The notes under the pieces were generated by a model. The model ran no database searches. It was not told where the DNA came from and saw only the letters and a list, made by a program, of their open reading frames with translations. A stretch of DNA of 64,000 bases, from assembly GCF_003850345.1 (NCBI RefSeq), contig NZ_CP027707.1, positions 3,224,001 to 3,288,000 on the forward strand, read 5' to 3'. The position numbers and the translations under genes are program-made. Below are positions 36,196-45,489 of this stretch, in pieces. The stretch is from Pseudomonas chlororaphis subsp. piscium (lineage in GTDB: Bacteria; Pseudomonadota; Gammaproteobacteria; Pseudomonadales; Pseudomonadaceae). Positions within the stretch are counted from its first letter, which is position 1. Every line of letters starts with the position of its first letter.

Positions 36196-37506
36196 TTACT
36201 TGGGGTAGCCGGCGCGTTTCATTTCGCGTTCGGTGGTCTGCTGCGCGGCGGCCAGGGCCTGGTCGACCGTGGTCTGGCCGATCAGCGCGGCGGAGAACAG
36301 CTTGCCGACCTGGGTGCCGATGGCCTGGAACTCGGGAATGGTCACCAGCTGGATGCCGATGTAGGGCACCGGCTTGAGGGTCGGCTGGGTCGGGTCGGCG
36401 ACCTTCAGCGATTCCAGGGTCACCCTGGCGAACGGTGCGGCCTGCAGATAGGCCTCGCTGTAGGTCGAAGCGCGGGTGCCTGGCGGTACGTTGGCGATGC
36501 CGTCTTTCTCGGCGACCAGGGCCCCGTACTCCTTGGAGGTGGCCCAGGTGGCGAAGGTCTGCGCGGCATCCTTGGCCTTGGAACTGGTGGGGATCGCCAG
36601 CGCCCAGGAGTACATCCAGGCGCTGCCCTTGTCGGTCACCTGTTGCGGGGCGTAGGTAAAGCCGACGTGTTCGCTGACCTTACTCTGGGACTTGTCGGTG
36701 ACGAAGGAGCCGGCGACGCTGGCGTCGACCCAGATCGCGCACTTGCCGCTGTTGAACAGCGCCAGGTTCTCGTTGAAACCGTTGCTGGAGGCGCCGGGCG
36801 GGCCGGCCTTTTTCATGGTGTCGACGTAGAAGGTCAGGGCGTTCTTCCATTCCGTCCCGGTGAATTCCGGCTGCCACTGCTCATTGAACCAGCGCGCGCC
36901 GAAACCGTTGGCCAGGGTGGTGATCAGGGCCATGTTCTCGCCCCAGCCGGCCTTGCCGCGCAGGCAGAGGCCGTACTGTTCCTGCTCGGGCTTGTTGAGC
37001 TTGCCGGCGAATTCACCGATCTGTTCCCAGGTCGGGTGTTCGGGCATGACCAGGCCGGCGTCCTTGAACAGGTCGGTGCGGTAGTAGGTCATCGAGCTTT
37101 CGGCGTAGAACGGCAGGGCGTACAGCGTGCCCTTGGCCGACAGGCCTTCGCGTACCGCGGGGAAGATGTCCTGCAGGTCATAGGCGGCGGGCAGGTCCTG
37201 CATCGGTTGCAGCCAGCCCTTTGCGCCCCACAGCGCGGCTTCGTACATGCCGATGGTCAGCACGTCGAACTGCCCGCCCTGGGTGGCGATGTCGGTGGTC
37301 AGGCGCTGGCGCAGCACGTTCTCTTCGAGCACCACCCAGTTCAGCTTGATGTCCGGGTGCTCGCTCTCGAAGGCTTTCGAGAGTTTCTGCATACGGATCA
37401 TGTCGCTGTTGTTGACGGTGGCGATGGTCAGGGTCTGGGCGCCGAGGCTGACGCCGCTCAGGGTCATGCAGGTGGTGACAAGCAGGGCGGTAATGCAGGG
37501 TTTCAT
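36196..37506 (-). CDS. mtlE: Polyol ABC transporter substrate-binding protein
   Basis: This periplasmic binding protein takes up mannitol, glucitol or arabitol. The 436-residue product has a signal peptide (about 1-23, ending LGA) and a MalE-type (family 1) fold: LTIATVNNSDMIRMQKLSKAFESEHPDIKLNWV, then FYAESSMTYYRTDLFKDAGL and WMYSWALAIPTSSKAKDAA. It is the first gene of the operon and, with a REP pair after it, probably the most abundant product. The promoter region lies in the 340 bases upstream. The usual activator gene mtlR is not next to it here. Confidence 0.95.
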   Translation of the reverse strand: MKPCITALLVTTCMTLSGVSLGAQTLTIATVNNSDMIRMQKLSKAFESEHPDIKLNWVVLEENVLRQRLTTDIATQGGQFDVLTIGMYEAALWGAKGWLQPMQDLPAAYDLQDIFPAVREGLSAKGTLYALPFYAESSMTYYRTDLFKDAGLVMPEHPTWEQIGEFAGKLNKPEQEQYGLCLRGKAGWGENMALITTLANGFGARWFNEQWQPEFTGTEWKNALTFYVDTMKKAGPPGASSNGFNENLALFNSGKCAIWVDASVAGSFVTDKSQSKVSEHVGFTYAPQQVTDKGSAWMYSWALAIPTSSKAKDAAQTFATWATSKEYGALVAEKDGIANVPPGTRASTYSEAYLQAAPFARVTLESLKVADPTQPTLKPVPYIGIQLVTIPEFQAIGTQVGKLFSAALIGQTTVDQALAAAQQTTEREMKRAGYPK

Positions 37507-37615
37507 CGTGCACTCCTCTTCCGGGCCCGGTGGGCGGCAGAAGGACGGTTATTGTTGTTGTGTCTTCCGGATGCCGGGAAGAATGTGAGGCTGATTACAG
37601 CCCTCAACGACCGCG

Positions 37616-37635
37616 CTGACAAATCATCCCTGACA
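37616..37635 (-). promoter_or_regulatory. Direct repeat in the mtlE promoter region, candidate activator site
   Basis: Read on the minus strand, TGTCAG occurs twice with eight bases between (TGTCAGGGATGATTTGTCAG). It lies about 110-130 bases upstream of mtlE, just ahead of a possible -35 (TTGAGG) with a poor -10. Direct repeats next to a weak -35 are typical of AraC-type activator sites, and mtl operons are activated by MtlR. I infer the link; the site is not verified. The rest of 37507-37846 shows only the hairpin listed next. Confidence 0.35.
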
Positions 37636-37803
37636 CTCGAATCGATACTTTTTTGCACTGCGATGAAATCCTCCACCCGGCGCAAGCCGCCATGGGCCAA
37701 GGATTCGCCCGTTCGGGCCGGGTGAGGCCGGGGAGATTGCGTATTGGTTTTTTGGCCGGAGCGGCCTCTGTCGGAGTACAGGGGGGCTGAGTCGATGACA
37801 GCG

Positions 37804-37831
37804 GCGAAGCCCCGGTCGAACGGGGCTTCGC
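37804..37831. terminator. Strong hairpin downstream of the TonB receptor gene
   Basis: A perfect 11-bp inverted repeat (GCGAAGCCCCG ... CGGGGCTTCGC, six-base loop) lies 16 bases beyond the TonB receptor stop codon. No T-run follows on the minus strand, so it may be a terminator of unusual form or a 3'-end stabiliser. It separates the receptor transcript from the mtl promoter. Confidence 0.55.
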
Positions 37832-37846
37832 GCTGAGGGGGAGGGG

Positions 37847-40057
37847 TCAGAAGCTATAGGTGGCCGACATGATCGCCGCGCGGGCGTCGCCGTATTCGAT
37901 GGCCGAGGAGCGCGCGGTCGAGCCGCTCTGCTGGCGTACCCGTTCCACGTAGTCCTTGTCGAACAGGTTGTTGACGTTCAACTGCAGGTCGAGGTTGTGG
38001 TTGACCTTGTAGCCGAGCATGGCGTTATGCACCCAGTAGGCGTCCAGCTTGGCGCGGGTGCTTGAGGTCACGTTGCGCTCGCTGACATAACGAGTGCCGT
38101 AACCCAGGGTCCAGCCGGCTGGCAGTTCATAGGTGGTCCACAGGTTGAGCGAGCGCGGCGGCGTGTTGCCCAGGGCCTGGCCCTTGCGTGCGATACCCGA
38201 GGCGGTGTTCGCCGCTTTCAGGGTTTCGCTGTCGAGGAAGGTGTAGTTGGCGAACACGTCCCACTGCTCGGTGACATGCCCGGTGACGCCGATTTCCACA
38301 CCCTGCACCCGCTGCTTGCCGGCCAGCTGGGTCGAGCCGTCGGCCATGGTTTCCCGGGCGTTGCTCTTCTCTACGCGAAACAGCGCCCCGTCCAGTTCCA
38401 GGCGCTTGTCCAGCAATTCCCACTTGGTGCCCAGTTCCCAGGTTTCGTTCTTCTCCGGCGCCAGGTCCTGGTTGCCCTTGCTCAAACCACCGCCGGTCGA
38501 GGCCAGGTTTTCGGCGGACGGGTTGAAGGAGTTGCCCCAGGCGGCATAGATGCGCCCGTTTTCGGTCGGTTTGAACACCAGGCCGGTGCGGGCGCTGGCC
38601 TTGTTCGTGTCCGAGACCAGGCTCTCGCTTTTCATATGGCTGCCCGAGTATTTGTCGACGTCGCCCTTGATCTTGTCGTAGCGCAGGCCGAGGTTGAGGT
38701 CCCAGCGCTCGCTCAGGGCGATGGTATCGAACAGGTAGTAGGCCTGGCCCTTGAGGGTGGTCTCGGTATAGCCGCTGGTGGCCTTGTTGACCGGGCCGTT
38801 CCAGCGTCCGGGCGGGTTGCCCAGGGCATAGCCATCGCGCGGATACAGCGCGGTGCCCAGGCCATGGTTGTAGGTCTTCAGGTCGAGGGTCTCCCGGGAC
38901 AGTTCCACACCCGCCACCAGATCGTGGCGCATGCCGGCGAATTCGAAGTCGCCGATCAGGTTGCTCTGGTTGATCCACATCTCGGTGGTGGCGTCGCGCC
39001 CGTAGGCCTGGGGCCCGGCCGGGCGGTAGCGGCCCGCCGGCACGCCACTGGTGTTGACATGGGACGCCGAGACGATGGTGTCGCGCGCGGTGCGGCTGTA
39101 GCGCGTGAGGTTCTGCAGGCGCAGGTGGTCGCTGAAGTCATGCTCGAAATCGGCGGTGAAGGCGTTCTGTTCGATCTCCTCCTTGTCCAGATTCTTCCAG
39201 CCGAAATAGGCATCGCGCTTGACCCCAGCCAGCTTCTTGCCGTCGAGCGCCGGTACGCCGTAGTCCGGCAGGTTGTCGTCGGTCTGGTGGAAGGCGCTGA
39301 GGGTCAGCCGGGTGGTGTCGCTGAAGCCCAGGCGCAACGACGGTGCGATGCCCCAGCGCTCGCGGTCGATCTGCTCGCGGCCGGGCACATCGTTCTGATG
39401 GCCCATCAGGTTGATCCGCACCGCGCTGTCCTGGCCGACGCCCTCCAGGGGCTGGTTGCTGTCCAGCGTCAGGCGGTAGTAGTTGTCGGTGCCGAGGCTG
39501 CCGCCGAGGCGGGTGAACGCCTGGTTCTTGGGTTGCTTGCTGACCAGGTTGATGCTGCCGCCAGTGGTGCCGGCGCCGCCGAAGACCGAGTTGGGGCCCT
39601 TGATCACCTCCACCTGTTCGATGTTGAAGGTGTCGGAGCGGTTGGTCTGCGCGCTGTCGCGCAGGCCGTCGATTTGCATGTTGCTGTTGGCCGAGAAGCC
39701 GCGGATGTTGATGCTGTCCCCCGAGCCGCCACCGCCTTCGCCGGCGTTGAAGGTGATGCCGGACACGTTCGACAGCACCTGGCGCAGGCTCAGCGCCTGC
39801 TGTTCCTGGATCAGCTTGGGCGGCACCACGGTGATGGTCTGCGGGGTGTCCAGCAGCGGCGCCACGTACTTGGCGGAAGACGAACGTTCGGTCTTGTAGC
39901 CTTTGCCTTCCTCCGCCTCGACCTTGATGTTGTCCAGTTGCAAGACGTTCTGCCGTTCGCCAGCTACGGTGAGACCGGAGGCAGAGACGATGGCGAGGCC
40001 TATTGTGGGGGCCAGCAGACGGTGCTGTGGCAAGGAGGAGGGGGCTTTGCTATCCAT
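37847..40057 (-). CDS. TonB-dependent siderophore receptor (Fiu/PiuA-like)
   Basis: This 736-residue outer-membrane receptor has a signal peptide region (about 1-34), a plug domain with LDTPQTITVVPPKLI, LRQVLSNVSGITF, SINIRGFSANSNMQIDGLRD and VEVIKGPNSVFGGAGTTGGSINLVSKQP, and a 22-strand barrel ending in aromatic SATYSF. The plug lacks a signalling extension, so it is not an FpvA-type transducer. Catecholate receptors of the Fiu/PiuA group share this layout; the actual ligand is uncertain. ATG at 40057 was preferred over the GTG at 40066. No PKHD hydroxylase (piuC-like) gene follows, unlike in many Pseudomonas piuA loci. Confidence 0.9.
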   Translation of the reverse strand: MDSKAPSSLPQHRLLAPTIGLAIVSASGLTVAGERQNVLQLDNIKVEAEEGKGYKTERSSSAKYVAPLLDTPQTITVVPPKLIQEQQALSLRQVLSNVSGITFNAGEGGGGSGDSINIRGFSANSNMQIDGLRDSAQTNRSDTFNIEQVEVIKGPNSVFGGAGTTGGSINLVSKQPKNQAFTRLGGSLGTDNYYRLTLDSNQPLEGVGQDSAVRINLMGHQNDVPGREQIDRERWGIAPSLRLGFSDTTRLTLSAFHQTDDNLPDYGVPALDGKKLAGVKRDAYFGWKNLDKEEIEQNAFTADFEHDFSDHLRLQNLTRYSRTARDTIVSASHVNTSGVPAGRYRPAGPQAYGRDATTEMWINQSNLIGDFEFAGMRHDLVAGVELSRETLDLKTYNHGLGTALYPRDGYALGNPPGRWNGPVNKATSGYTETTLKGQAYYLFDTIALSERWDLNLGLRYDKIKGDVDKYSGSHMKSESLVSDTNKASARTGLVFKPTENGRIYAAWGNSFNPSAENLASTGGGLSKGNQDLAPEKNETWELGTKWELLDKRLELDGALFRVEKSNARETMADGSTQLAGKQRVQGVEIGVTGHVTEQWDVFANYTFLDSETLKAANTASGIARKGQALGNTPPRSLNLWTTYELPAGWTLGYGTRYVSERNVTSSTRAKLDAYWVHNAMLGYKVNHNLDLQLNVNNLFDKDYVERVRQQSGSTARSSAIEYGDARAAIMSATYSF

Positions 40058-40415
40058 GAGAATCACTCTTTGGGTTTGATGAGATTAAATCCTATTTGAG
40101 ATTTATTATTAAAAACGGAATGTACAAGAACGCTTACAATTTTTTGGCGTTAATGAGATTTGTCTTTTTGTGGCGAAGGCAAGATCAGGACTTGTAAGAG
40201 ATTTTTCTTTCGGTGTGCTGAGGCTTATCTGCCTGGGGCAAGGGCGAATGGGCGTGCGGCCCGTCGCTGCGCAGAGCACTGCAGGCAGCGGCGCACGAAG
40301 GTCAGGAAACCGGGCGGGACGAGCCGGGCCGCTTAGCCAGAAGTCCACTGGCTTTTTCCTCGTCACGGCCTAAGATGGCCGACAAATCTCTTTATGCAGG
40401 AAGCAGTTACGCGCG
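40058..40415. promoter_or_regulatory. Divergent promoter region, TonB receptor / AraC regulator
   Basis: This 358-base gap is AT-rich next to the receptor gene (about 40080-40150). On the minus strand AATAATAAATCTCAAATAG gives only a weak resemblance to a Fur box, with one good half-site. The AraC side has AGGA ahead of its ATG. Iron control is expected for the receptor family but is not proven by this sequence. Confidence 0.35.
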
Positions 40416-41432
40416 ATGTCGGAAAAAGACACGATCTCCATGCAACTGGTGCGCGAAGCGCTGCTGCAAAGCTGCGCCCCGGGTGCCGCCAGCGAAGAAG
40501 TGCTGCTCAAGGTCGGCATCGACCCGGCCCAGCTGGACGTCAGCGCCGCCCGCGTGCCCGCGCTGGCCTATGCCCGGCTGTGGCGCCTGCTGGCCCGGCG
40601 CACGGACGACGAGTTCTTCGGCATGGACCCGCGCAAGCTCAAGTCCGGCAGCCTGGCGTTTCTTTGCCGCAGCGCCATGGCCCAGCAGAATTTGGCCGCA
40701 GGCCTGGAGTCCGGGCTGGCTTTTTTGTCGCTGATGCTCGAACACCTGCCGGCCCAGCTGGTGCGCCAGCAGAGCCTGGCGGAGATCGTCCTGCTGGAGG
40801 ACGAGCAGGAGCCGCGCCGGGCCTTTACCTATTTCACCTACTGGATGATCGTCCACGGCGTGGCCTGCTGGCTGGCCGGGCGGCGCATCCCGATCCTGGC
40901 CATCGAACTGCGCTGCCCGGAGCCGGATTTCTGTGATGACTACCAGGTGATGTTCTCGCAGAACCTGCGGTTCGACCGGCCGCGCACGCGGATGATCGTC
41001 GCCGCCGACTGCCTGGACCTGCCGATCAAGCGCAGCGACGAGGAACTCAAGCGTTTCCTGGCCCAGGCGCCGGCCAATATCCTGGTCAAATACCGCGACC
41101 CAGAGAGCCTGGCCAGCCGCATCAAGCACGACCTGCGCCAGCTGCCCGCCGCCCAGTGGCCGGAAACCGAGAGCCTGGCCCACAGCCTGTGCATGTCGGC
41201 CTCGACCCTGCGCCGCCGCCTGGCGGAAGAAGGGCAGACCTACCAGGGCCTCAAGGACGGGGTGCGCAAGGAGCTGGCGATCGCCTGGCTGGCCGAGCCG
41301 CAGATCAGCTTCACGGAAATTGCCAGCCGCCTGGGCTTCGCCGACGCCAGCTCGTTCTACAAGGCCTTTCGCAAATGGTCCGGCTCCAACCCCGGACACT
41401 ATCGCAGCCTGATCCTCAACGAGGCCGGTTGA
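40416..41432 (+). CDS. AraC-family transcriptional regulator
   Basis: The 338-residue regulator has an N-terminal Arabinose_bd-like sensory domain (about 1-200) and a C-terminal double helix-turn-helix: LAHSLCMSASTLRRRLAEEGQTYQGLKD (HTH1), then ISFTEIASRLGFADASSFYKAFRKWSG with the family signature SNPGHYR. This subfamily often sits next to fatty-acid or acyl-CoA gene clusters, and here it lies just upstream of, and on the same strand as, the isoleucine-type operon, which it probably activates. It is not the MtlR subtype. A 400-base gap with a REP pair separates it from that operon. Confidence 0.92.
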   Translation: MSEKDTISMQLVREALLQSCAPGAASEEVLLKVGIDPAQLDVSAARVPALAYARLWRLLARRTDDEFFGMDPRKLKSGSLAFLCRSAMAQQNLAAGLESGLAFLSLMLEHLPAQLVRQQSLAEIVLLEDEQEPRRAFTYFTYWMIVHGVACWLAGRRIPILAIELRCPEPDFCDDYQVMFSQNLRFDRPRTRMIVAADCLDLPIKRSDEELKRFLAQAPANILVKYRDPESLASRIKHDLRQLPAAQWPETESLAHSLCMSASTLRRRLAEEGQTYQGLKDGVRKELAIAWLAEPQISFTEIASRLGFADASSFYKAFRKWSGSNPGHYRSLILNEAG

Positions 41433-41525
41433 AGGCGGCGGCGCCCAGGCCATCGTTATCGCAGGCAAGTCGGATCGCTGCCCGCTCGCTCCTACGGACT
41501 CAACCACCTGGCCTGCGCGCACTCC

Positions 41526-41675
41526 TGTAGCCGCTGCCAAGCGACAGCGAGGCTGCGCCCGACCGCGTAGCGGTCGCACCCCAGGCAACGCATTCCGCCT
41601 GACATACCGCAAGCTCAGGTTTTGCGGCAACTGCGTTGCCGATCGCAGCCTCGCTGTCGCTCGGCAGCGGCTACA
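41526..41675. repeat. REP family A inverted pair between the AraC gene and the acyl-CoA operon
   Basis: TGTAGCCGCTGCCAAGCGACAGCGAGGCTGCG at 41526 onward faces its complement, which ends at about 41675. The matching region extends well beyond the core. The remaining part of the 41433-41831 gap (about 41690-41831) probably holds the operon promoter, but I could not place -35/-10 boxes confidently. Confidence 0.85.
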
Positions 41676-41831
41676 GGGCGCCTTAGTCGCCGTGGCTAGC
41701 ACGAGGTTCTTGGCCAAACCAGTCACGCAACTTGAAAGCTTTGACCATTGTCCCGCCCGGGCCGTGGCGCCAGTATTTGCCTGATGTTTTTGTAGTTCCC
41801 ATCCTAATAAGAACAGTGAGGGATTCTGGCA

Positions 41832-43496
41832 ATGCGCGATTACCTGTCTGCCACGGCACACTTCAATTACCAGCACACCGTCGACGCGGCCTTGCATGGC
41901 TCCTTGTCGGCACTCAATGCCTGCGTCGAATGCTGTGACCGGCACGCCTTGCCGGGGCGTATCGCGCTGTTCTGGGAGGGCCGCGACGGTAGCAGCGCGA
42001 CCTACACCTTCAGCGAGTTGCAGGACCAGGCCGCGCGTTTCGCCAACTTCCTCCTGGCCCAGGGCGTAAAGAAGGGCGACAAGGTCGCCGGCCTGTTGCC
42101 GCGCAACGTCGAACTCTTGATCGCGGTGTTCGCCACCTGGCGTATCGGCGCGGTCTACCAGCCGCTGTTCACCGCCTTCGGCCCCAAGGCCATCGAACAC
42201 CGCCTGAGCAGTTCCGGGGCCAAGCTGGTGGTGACCGATGCGGTCAACCGGCCAAAGCTCGCTGAAGTGGCCGGCTGCCCGACCATCGTCACGGTCGCGG
42301 GCGCCAAGGGCCAGGGCATCGTCCGTGGCGATTTCAGTTTCTGGGCCGAACTGGCCAATTACCCGACGCAGTGCGAACCCGTGCTGCTGACGGGCGAAGA
42401 CCCATTCCTGCTGATGTTCACCTCCGGCACCACCGGCCCGTCCAAGGCCCTGTATGTGCCGCTCAAGGCCATAGTCGCGTTCCAGAGCTACACCCGCGAC
42501 GCCGTCGACCTGCGTCCCGAGGACGCGTTCTGGAACGTCGCCGATCCGGGTTGGGCCTACGGCATCTATTTCGGCATCACCGGCCCGCTGGGCACTGGCC
42601 ACCCGATCACCTTCTACGATGGTCCCTTCACCCTGGAAAGCACCTGCCGGGTGATCAACAAGTACGGGATCACCAACCTCACCGGTTCGCCAACCGCCTA
42701 CCGCCTGCTGATCGCCGGCGGCGACGAGTTCGCCCGGTCGATCAAGGGCAAGCTGCGCATCGTCAGCAGCGCCGGCGAGCCGCTGAACCCGGAGGTGATC
42801 CGCTGGTTCGCCGACAACCTCGACGTGGTGATCCACGACCACTACGGCCAGACCGAGATGGGCATGGTCCTGTGCAACCACCATGGCCTGGAGCACCCGG
42901 TACATGTCGGCGCGGCTGGCTTTGCCTCGCCGGGCCACCGCATCGTGGTGCTCGACGACCAGCACCAGGAACTCTCGGTGGGCCAGCCGGGCATCCTCGC
43001 CCTCGATCGCAGCCAGTCGCCGATGTTCTGGTTCAACGGCTACGACGGCGTGGTGACCAAGGCCTTCGTCGGCGATTACTACCTCAGCGGCGACACCGTG
43101 GAGCTGAACCCGGACGGCAGCATCAGCTTCGTCGGGCGCAGCGACGACGTGATCACCACTTCGGGTTACCGGGTCGGCCCGTTCGACGTGGAAAGCGCGC
43201 TGATCGAGCACCCGGCGGTGATCGAGGCGGCGGTGATCGGCAAGCCCGATCCGGAGCGCACCGAGCTGGTCAAGGCCTTCGTCGTGCTCAGCGCCCAGTA
43301 CCGCGCCACGCCGGAGCTGGCCGAGGAATTGCGCCAGTACGTGCGCAAGCGCCTGGCCGCGCACTCGTACCCCCGTGAAATCGAATTTGTCAGCGAATTG
43401 CCGAAAACCCCAAGCGGCAAGTTGCAGCGCTTCATCCTGCGCAACCAGGAAATCGCCAAGGCTCAAGAGGCCGCGGCGCACAAGGCTTCGGCCTGA
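41832..43496 (+). CDS. Acyl-CoA synthetase (AMP-forming), isoleucine/branched-chain operon
   Basis: This 554-residue ANL-superfamily ligase activates a short or branched carboxylic acid to its CoA ester. It shows the P-loop-like A3 motif FTSGTTGPSKAL (PSKA in place of the usual PKG), HYGQTEMG, the hinge GRSDDVITTSGYRVGP and the catalytic lysine region PKTPSGKLQR. The start at 41832 has GAGGG upstream. It heads a five-gene operon matching the order of the P. putida fadDx-fadB2x-fadAx-acd-fadB1x cluster as I remember it. Its physiological acid could be 2-methylbutyrate. Confidence 0.92.
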   Translation: MRDYLSATAHFNYQHTVDAALHGSLSALNACVECCDRHALPGRIALFWEGRDGSSATYTFSELQDQAARFANFLLAQGVKKGDKVAGLLPRNVELLIAVFATWRIGAVYQPLFTAFGPKAIEHRLSSSGAKLVVTDAVNRPKLAEVAGCPTIVTVAGAKGQGIVRGDFSFWAELANYPTQCEPVLLTGEDPFLLMFTSGTTGPSKALYVPLKAIVAFQSYTRDAVDLRPEDAFWNVADPGWAYGIYFGITGPLGTGHPITFYDGPFTLESTCRVINKYGITNLTGSPTAYRLLIAGGDEFARSIKGKLRIVSSAGEPLNPEVIRWFADNLDVVIHDHYGQTEMGMVLCNHHGLEHPVHVGAAGFASPGHRIVVLDDQHQELSVGQPGILALDRSQSPMFWFNGYDGVVTKAFVGDYYLSGDTVELNPDGSISFVGRSDDVITTSGYRVGPFDVESALIEHPAVIEAAVIGKPDPERTELVKAFVVLSAQYRATPELAEELRQYVRKRLAAHSYPREIEFVSELPKTPSGKLQRFILRNQEIAKAQEAAAHKASA

Positions 43497-43511
43497 ATTA
43501 CCCAGGAACTC

Positions 43512-44276
43512 ATGATGCACATCGAAAACAAGGTTTTTCTCGTCAGCGGCGGCGCTTCCGGTCTCGGTGCGGCCACCGCGCAGATGCTGGTCAAGGCCGG
43601 CGCCCAGGTGATGCTGGTGGACCTCAACGCCGAGGCCGTGCAAGCCCAGGCGCGACAGCTCGGTTGCCAGAGCACGGTCGCCGATATCACTGACGAAGCC
43701 GCCGCCGAAGCGGCGGTGCAGGCCACGCTCAAGGCGTTCGGCGTCTTGCACGGGCTGGTCAACTGCGCCGGCATCGTGCGCGGCGAGAAGATTCTCGGCA
43801 AGAACGGTCCCCATGCCCTGGCCAGCTTCAGCCAGGTGATCAACGTCAACCTGATCGGCAGTTTCAACCTGATGCGCCTGGCCGCCGCGGCCATCGCCAA
43901 CAGCGAGCCGAACGCCGACGGCGAGCGCGGGGTGATCATCAACACCGCCTCGGCGGCGGCCTTCGACGGGCAGATCGGCCAGGCCGCCTATGCCGCCTCC
44001 AAGGGCGCCATCGCCAGCCTGACCCTGCCGGCCGCTCGCGAGCTGGCGCGCTTCGGCATCCGGGTGATGACCATCGCCCCGGGCATTTTCGAAACCCCGA
44101 TGATGGCCGGCATGAGCGACGAAGTACGTGCTTCCCTGGCCGCCGGCGTGCCGTTCCCGCCACGCCTGGGCAAGCCGGACGAGTACGCCGCGCTGGTCGG
44201 GCATATCATTAGCAACAGCATGCTCAACGGCGAGGTGATCCGTCTCGACGGTGCCCTGCGCATGGCAGCCAAGTAA
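43512..44276 (+). CDS. 3-hydroxyacyl-CoA dehydrogenase, SDR type (HSD10-like)
   Basis: This 254-residue classical SDR has the coenzyme motif GGASGLG, NCAGIV, catalytic [21 protein letters not shown] segments (Ser, then YxxxK) and PGIFETPM. It resembles type II 3-hydroxyacyl-CoA dehydrogenase (HSD17B10), which oxidises 2-methyl-3-hydroxybutyryl-CoA in isoleucine breakdown. It lies 15 bases after the ligase gene with AGGA before the ATG; a second ATG follows directly at 43515. Role inferred from family and operon. Confidence 0.92.
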   Translation: MMHIENKVFLVSGGASGLGAATAQMLVKAGAQVMLVDLNAEAVQAQARQLGCQSTVADITDEAAAEAAVQATLKAFGVLHGLVNCAGIVRGEKILGKNGPHALASFSQVINVNLIGSFNLMRLAAAAIANSEPNADGERGVIINTASAAAFDGQIGQAAYAASKGAIASLTLPAARELARFGIRVMTIAPGIFETPMMAGMSDEVRASLAAGVPFPPRLGKPDEYAALVGHIISNSMLNGEVIRLDGALRMAAK

Positions 44277-44292
44277 GGAAGGAGGACTCCTC

Positions 44293-45480
44293 ATGAACCA
44301 AGATCCGATCGTTATCGTCAGCGCCGTCCGCACCCCCATGGGCGGCTTCCAGGGCGAGCTGAAAAGCCTGACCGCGCCGCAACTCGGCGCCGCCGCCATC
44401 AAGGCCGCGGTGGAGCGCGCCGGGGTGGCCAGCGACAGTGTCGATGAAGTGCTGTTCGGCTGCGTGCTGCCGGCCGGCCTCGGCCAGGCACCGGCCCGCC
44501 AGGCGGCGCTGGGCGCCGGGCTGGACAAGGCCACCCGCTGCACCACCCTGAACAAGATGTGCGGCTCCGGCATGGCCGCGACCATCGCTGCCCACGACAT
44601 GCTGCTGGCCGGCAGCGCCGAGGTGGTGATCGCCGGCGGCATGGAAAGCATGTCCAACGCGCCTTACCTGCTGGACCGCGCCCGCAGCGGCTACCGCATG
44701 GGCCATGGGCGGGTGCTCGACCATATGTTCCTCGACGGTCTCGAAGACGCCTACGACAAGGGCCGCCTGATGGGCACCTTCGCCGAAGACTGCGCCGAGG
44801 CCAACGGCTTCAGCCGCGAAGCCCAGGACAACTTCGCCGTAGCCTCGCTGACCCGCGCCCAGCAGGCGATCAAGGACGGCAGCTTCAAGGCGGAAATCGT
44901 GCCGCTGCAGGTCACAGTCGGCAAGGAACAGCAGACCATCAGCGACGACGAACAGCCGCCCAAGGCCAAGCTGGACAAGATCGCCGCGCTGAAACCGGCG
45001 TTCCGCGACGGCGGCACCGTCACCGCGGCCAACTCCAGCTCGATCTCCGACGGCGCCGCGGCCCTGGTGCTGATGCGCCGTTCCGAAGCCGAGAAACGTG
45101 GCCTCAAGCCCCTGGCGGTGATCCACGGCCACGCGGCGTTCGCCGATACCCCGGGGCTGTTCCCGGTGGCGCCGGTCGGGGCGATCAAGAAACTGCTGAA
45201 GAAGACCGGCTGGTCGCTGGACCAGGTCGAGCTGTTCGAAATCAACGAAGCCTTTGCCGTGGTCAGCCTGGTCACCATGCAGAAGCTGGAAATCCCCCAC
45301 GACAAGGTCAACGTCCACGGTGGCGCCTGCGCCCTGGGCCACCCGATCGGCGCGTCCGGCGCGCGGATCCTGGTGACCCTGCTCTCGGCCCTGCGCCAGA
45401 AAGGCCTGAAGCGCGGCGTCGCGGCCATCTGCATCGGCGGCGGCGAAGCCACGGCCATGGCCGTCGAATGCCTGTATTAA
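44293..45480 (+). CDS. Acetyl-CoA acyltransferase (thiolase)
   Basis: The 395-residue thiolase would cleave 2-methylacetoacetyl-CoA to propionyl-CoA and acetyl-CoA. The nucleophilic Cys lies in LNKMCGSGMA (about residue 90), and the C-terminal motifs GGACALGHPIGASGA (His) and CIGGGEATAM (second Cys) are intact. Degradative and biosynthetic thiolases look alike; the operon favours the degradative role. A very strong AAGGAAGGAGG ribosome-binding site precedes ATG 44293. Confidence 0.95.
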   Translation: MNQDPIVIVSAVRTPMGGFQGELKSLTAPQLGAAAIKAAVERAGVASDSVDEVLFGCVLPAGLGQAPARQAALGAGLDKATRCTTLNKMCGSGMAATIAAHDMLLAGSAEVVIAGGMESMSNAPYLLDRARSGYRMGHGRVLDHMFLDGLEDAYDKGRLMGTFAEDCAEANGFSREAQDNFAVASLTRAQQAIKDGSFKAEIVPLQVTVGKEQQTISDDEQPPKAKLDKIAALKPAFRDGGTVTAANSSSISDGAAALVLMRRSEAEKRGLKPLAVIHGHAAFADTPGLFPVAPVGAIKKLLKKTGWSLDQVELFEINEAFAVVSLVTMQKLEIPHDKVNVHGGACALGHPIGASGARILVTLLSALRQKGLKRGVAAICIGGGEATAMAVECLY

Positions 45481-45489
45481 GGAACCACC

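Noticed and set aside
37847..40057. FpvA/FecA-type signal-transducing receptor
   Set aside because: The mature N-terminus leads almost directly into the plug, with no signalling domain of about 80 residues, and no sigma/anti-sigma pair lies nearby.
40080..40150. Fur box upstream of the TonB receptor
   Set aside because: Only one half-site resembles the consensus. It is left as a regulatory region and not called as a Fur site.
40416..41432. The AraC-family gene as mtlR
   Set aside because: It has the long Arabinose_bd-type N-terminal domain, faces the acyl-CoA operon and is separated from mtlE by the TonB receptor gene.
40407..44657. A minus-strand open frame of about 1416 codons antisense to the AraC and acyl-CoA operon genes
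   Set aside because: It runs antisense across several well-supported genes and a REP pair. Its translation is low-complexity and shows no family motifs. It is an artefact of high GC with few stop codons.
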